A DNA stretch of 24,549 nucleotides from Pseudomonadota bacterium (GTDB taxonomy: Bacteria; Chloroflexota; Ktedonobacteria; Ktedonobacterales; JACDGC01): assembly GCA_021323815.1 (NCBI GenBank), contig JAJPKG010000454.1, positions 1 to 24,549 of the forward strand, in the 5' to 3' direction. Of this stretch, positions 22,012 to 24,549 are shown one piece after another; position 1 is the stretch's first letter, and every line of letters begins with the position of its first letter. The notes under the pieces are model-generated. The model did not search any database. It saw only the letters and a list, made by a program, of their open reading frames with translations, and had not been told where the DNA came from. The position numbers and the translations under genes are program-made.

Positions 22012-23928
22012 CTAGAACCCCACCACATCCTGATAGATATCCGGCGTGCCGATGCCGGTGGCCATGTCATAGCCCGGCGTCACGGGGAAATGCCCATTCG
22101 AGGTAATGGTATACTTGTTGCCACTATAGGTGATGGTCGTCGCGCCGGACATATCATGGAAATAGCGCGTGTAAGCGTTCGGCAGGCGCAGCATCACGTA
22201 GAGTTGCCAGTTCAGCGCGCCCAGGCGATGCCCGTGCCAGCCCTCGCCCAGCGTGGCGATGGCCGCCCACAGTGGCGCGGCGGCGCTGGTGCCGGCAACC
22301 TCGGTCCAGCCCGTGCAATCGGCGCTGTCACGTTTATCAGTGCAATAGATGCCATAACCACTGTTCGGGTCGGCATTGATCGACACATCGGGCAGCGCGC
22401 GGCAGGGACCGCCGCTCTCATGGCAATAGGAGCCATATTGCGTATAGCTGCTGATGGTGCCGGGGCCGGTCTGATAGCCATAGCGGCCATAGACCATGCT
22501 GTTGCCGCCGCCGCCCGCACCATAGGCGCAATGATTGGAGTTGGTGTTGGAACAATTGTCGAGCGTGTTCCAGACATACTCCTTGCCGGTGGGATAGCGC
22601 GGTGACTTGTTGCTGCCGGGATCGAACGTCTGGAAGAACGACGTGCCGCCGACTGCCGTCACATAGGGATTGTCCGCCGGCTCATCCACCTCGATGGCGT
22701 TGGCATACTTGGGCGGGTTCTTCGGATTGGTCGTGTAGAGATATTCGCAGTCGAAGGCTCCGGTGTCGCCCGCCGAAGCGAACACGCTCTGGCCTTGCAT
22801 CGCCATCTGCTTCAAATACAGCTCTTCGCCGTTGCGCTGGGCCTGGGGCGTGTCGGATTCGCAACTGCCCCAACTGATGCTCAACACGCTGACGCGATTG
22901 TCCCGCGCCACGCGCGCCAGTTCGTCTACATAGCCTTGCGTGGTGTTGGGCGCGTTATAGACGTAGAGCGTCCGCACGCCGGGGGCCAGCGCCAGGAACA
23001 TATCGACATCCAGCGTCACTTCAACGGCGGCTTTGCCGTCTTTCGGCCCGCCATCGACATAGATGCTCTGGATGTTGGTGTTATAGAGACCGAACTGCTT
23101 CTCATAGGTCTGCACGTCCTTCAACTGCCAGTTCGACAGTTCAAAAACGCCGACCGTCTGGCCGTTGCCATTGGTGCGCGGATAGACCGGCAGTGCATCA
23201 TAGATGCTGCGAATCTGCTGCGGCGTCAGACCGCCGAGCGTGCCGGGCGCGCCGCCGAAATGCGGATGCGCCACCTGGGGCTTGCTCAGGAACGTGTGCG
23301 CCTGAGCCACGTCATCCAGCCCGATGATGCCGCTGATGGTGCCGCTGAGGGCAGCGGGGATCTGTGGCGCGGTGGCGTTGGCAAAAACCGCGCGCCCGTC
23401 GCGCAACTGATAATCATTGATCTGCGTGCGGAAGGCGCGTTGCACCGCTGCCGTCGTGCCGATATAGTCCACCAGGAACGCGCTGGTGTTCGATGCCACG
23501 CGCTGCAAGCCGAAACCGTGCATATAACGGTCGATGGCTGACAACTGCGCGGGCGTGGGGCCAAACATCTGGTCAAACTCGCCGGTGCCCAGCCAGTGAT
23601 GATAGAACGCGCTGCCCGGATCGTACTGTGCCGCTGCCAGCGCGGCCATCTGTGCCTGATGGTTCGGCGCAAGCACCAGTTCAATGCTCATGGCCGCGCC
23701 GGCCTGATGCGGACGCAACAGGTGCGCCGTGCTCAACTGCGCGGGCGACAACACTTGCGGCAGCGCCACAAACGCCGGCGTCGCCGCCCGCGCCTGCTGC
23801 ATGAATGCGCCTGGCACCACCGCCATCAGCGATGCGAGCGCGCTGGCGACAAGCAGCGCCACGCGCACGTGCGTGACCGGACCGCGCCGCAAAACGGGGG
23901 AATTGTGCATCATGTCCTCCACCTTCAT
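22012..23928 (-). CDS. Secreted sedolisin-type peptidase (S53, pro-kumamolisin-like)
   Basis: 638 residues. A signal peptide (RRGPVTHVR, then the hydrophobic VALLVASALASLMAVVPGAF, cleavage after ARA near residue 48) is followed by an S53 propeptide (HWLGTGEFDQMFGPTPAQLS) and the catalytic domain from about 230. The triad is E303 and D307 (AVEVTLDVD) with S548 in AGTSAAAP; the oxyanion Asp is D388 in SAGDTG. The C-terminal GYDMATGIGTPD is the calcium-site loop. Sedolisins are acid-active endopeptidases, so the enzyme probably digests external protein at low pH. The start at 23928 has GGAAG upstream; ATGs at 23911-23913 and 23908-23910, right after GGAGG, are alternatives. It is a single gene, convergent to ino1. 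Confidence 0.92.
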   Translation of the reverse strand: MKVEDMMHNSPVLRRGPVTHVRVALLVASALASLMAVVPGAFMQQARAATPAFVALPQVLSPAQLSTAHLLRPHQAGAAMSIELVLAPNHQAQMAALAAAQYDPGSAFYHHWLGTGEFDQMFGPTPAQLSAIDRYMHGFGLQRVASNTSAFLVDYIGTTAAVQRAFRTQINDYQLRDGRAVFANATAPQIPAALSGTISGIIGLDDVAQAHTFLSKPQVAHPHFGGAPGTLGGLTPQQIRSIYDALPVYPRTNGNGQTVGVFELSNWQLKDVQTYEKQFGLYNTNIQSIYVDGGPKDGKAAVEVTLDVDMFLALAPGVRTLYVYNAPNTTQGYVDELARVARDNRVSVLSISWGSCESDTPQAQRNGEELYLKQMAMQGQSVFASAGDTGAFDCEYLYTTNPKNPPKYANAIEVDEPADNPYVTAVGGTSFFQTFDPGSNKSPRYPTGKEYVWNTLDNCSNTNSNHCAYGAGGGGNSMVYGRYGYQTGPGTISSYTQYGSYCHESGGPCRALPDVSINADPNSGYGIYCTDKRDSADCTGWTEVAGTSAAAPLWAAIATLGEGWHGHRLGALNWQLYVMLRLPNAYTRYFHDMSGATTITYSGNKYTITSNGHFPVTPGYDMATGIGTPDIYQDVVGF

Positions 23929-24269
23929 CCCAAACTTCCACTACAACCCTATTATTGGAGAGGATTTTTTCTAGAGTATGTTATTGTTCAGCTTTCCGTT
24001 GATACTCCGCTATTGATTGATCGTAGATCGCGCAGCAGACAAAACACCAACCACTAGGCGGAATGTCTCATCCACTCTGCGCGTTGGAGAACGAAAACCG
24101 GCGATTGATGCCGTTTGATCAGATGGGGCGAACAGCGTGTGGCAAGCCCACTGCTGACTGATCTGTAACTGATGGTGCAGGCTTCACGTTTGCACTGTTA
24201 GAATATTCGTAGCGGGGCAACATCATCCATCCCGCTGCTCCGTGCATCTCCGCCGCAAAGGATTCTTCC
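23929..24269. other. Divergent intergenic region, protease / acyltransferase
   Basis: 341 nt without a convincing gene. Its AT content is higher than that of the neighbours. TAGAAT (24199-24204) is a possible -10 for the acyltransferase gene but lacks a good -35. AGCGGG (24211-24216) and CCCGCT (24231-24236) form a weak hairpin in its leader. No convincing promoter for the protease was found. Confidence 0.4.
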
Positions 24270-24549
24270 ATGCTCTATTGGCTGACGCTCACCATGCAAT
24301 GGCTGTCGCGCCGCCTTCCCCGCCAGACGCGCTGGCAGATCGGCGGCTTTGTGGCGCAAGTGGTGTATTGGCTGTGGGCGGAAAAGCGCCGCGCCACCAT
24401 CTTCAACATGAGCATCGTGCTGGGCTTGCCGGAACGGCATCCCCGCGTGCAGCGCGCGGCGCGGTTGTCGTGGCGCAATTATGGCCGCTTTTCCACCGAC
24501 CTATTCGATATCGCCAACCATCCCGCCGAATATTACCTGAAGATGCTCA
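24270..24549 (+). CDS. Lysophospholipid acyltransferase (HtrB/PIM acyltransferase-like), N-terminal part
   Basis: The first 93 residues; the gene runs out of the window. The start MLYWLTLTMQWLSRRLPRQT, then AEKRRATIFNMSIVLGLP and SWRNYGRFSTDLF, is the N-terminal signature of the LPLAT family that includes lipid A acyltransferases (HtrB/LpxL) and phosphatidylinositol mannoside acyltransferase (PatA). The catalytic HxxxxD lies beyond the window. In a bacterium that has Ino1, a PIM-type role at the inner face of the membrane is more likely than lipid A, but this is inference. ATG at 24270 has AAAGGA about 8 nt upstream. Confidence 0.8.
   Translation, partial: MLYWLTLTMQWLSRRLPRQTRWQIGGFVAQVVYWLWAEKRRATIFNMSIVLGLPERHPRVQRAARLSWRNYGRFSTDLFDIANHPAEYYLKML

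Noticed and set aside
1..24549. CRISPR array, tRNA, rRNA or prophage
   Set aside because: No regularly spaced direct repeats, no cloverleaf-like sequence, no rRNA segments and no phage structural genes were seen.

Overview
The window is a GC-rich stretch from a bacterium that is most likely a member of the Chloroflexota. The class cannot be fixed from sequence alone. Pointers are the split two-subunit glycine decarboxylase (gcvPA/gcvPB), a FadN-type beta-oxidation enzyme, an actinobacterial/Chloroflexi-type myo-inositol-1-phosphate synthase, a secreted sedolisin, a zinc-ribbon/proline-rich/single-TM protein of a style seen in Ktedonobacteria-like genomes, and several families of GC-rich palindromic intergenic repeats. 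Few genes show signs of transfer; the exceptions are an IS630 relic and the genes next to it.

Layout. 1-2709 (+): the end of a thiolase, then a FadN-like 3-hydroxyacyl-CoA dehydrogenase/enoyl-CoA hydratase (beta-oxidation). 2814-3483 (-): a two-gene cassette of an 83-residue unknown protein and an HNH nuclease. 3679-4260: a decayed island with an IS630 transposase fragment, a probable vapBC relic and GC-rich repeats. 4262-8883 (-): the glycine cleavage operon gcvT-gcvH-gcvPA-gcvPB. 9152-12614 (+): an HpnA-like NAD-dependent epimerase/reductase, a zinc-ribbon membrane protein and a DUF4032-type kinase-fold protein. 12615-16940 (-): a flagellar hook-filament junction operon flgM-flgN-flgK-flgL, whose FlgL carries a large repeat-containing insert. 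17343-18422 (-): a PflX-like radical SAM protein preceded by a 37-codon cysteine-containing ORF. 18532-19849 (+): a small hypothetical protein and an APH-type kinase. 20054-21797 (+): a palindrome-rich regulatory region, then one open frame that joins an ArsR-type winged-helix repressor to a complete Ino1. 22012-23928 (-): a secreted S53 peptidase. 24270-end (+): the start of a lysophospholipid (PIM/lipid A type) acyltransferase.

How the genes work together. Three modules are conventional: beta-oxidation, glycine cleavage feeding one-carbon metabolism, and junction assembly of the flagellum with its FlgM checkpoint. Ino1 and the acyltransferase suggest that the cell makes inositol phospholipids, possibly acylated mannosides.

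Most unusual points: the ArsR-Ino1 in-frame fusion behind a consensus promoter whose -10 lies inside a palindrome; the 37-residue Cys peptide ORF in front of a radical SAM gene; at least three dispersed intergenic repeat families, some sitting inside operons; and the vapBC relic beside the dead IS630 element. All calls are from reading the sequence; no database search was run.
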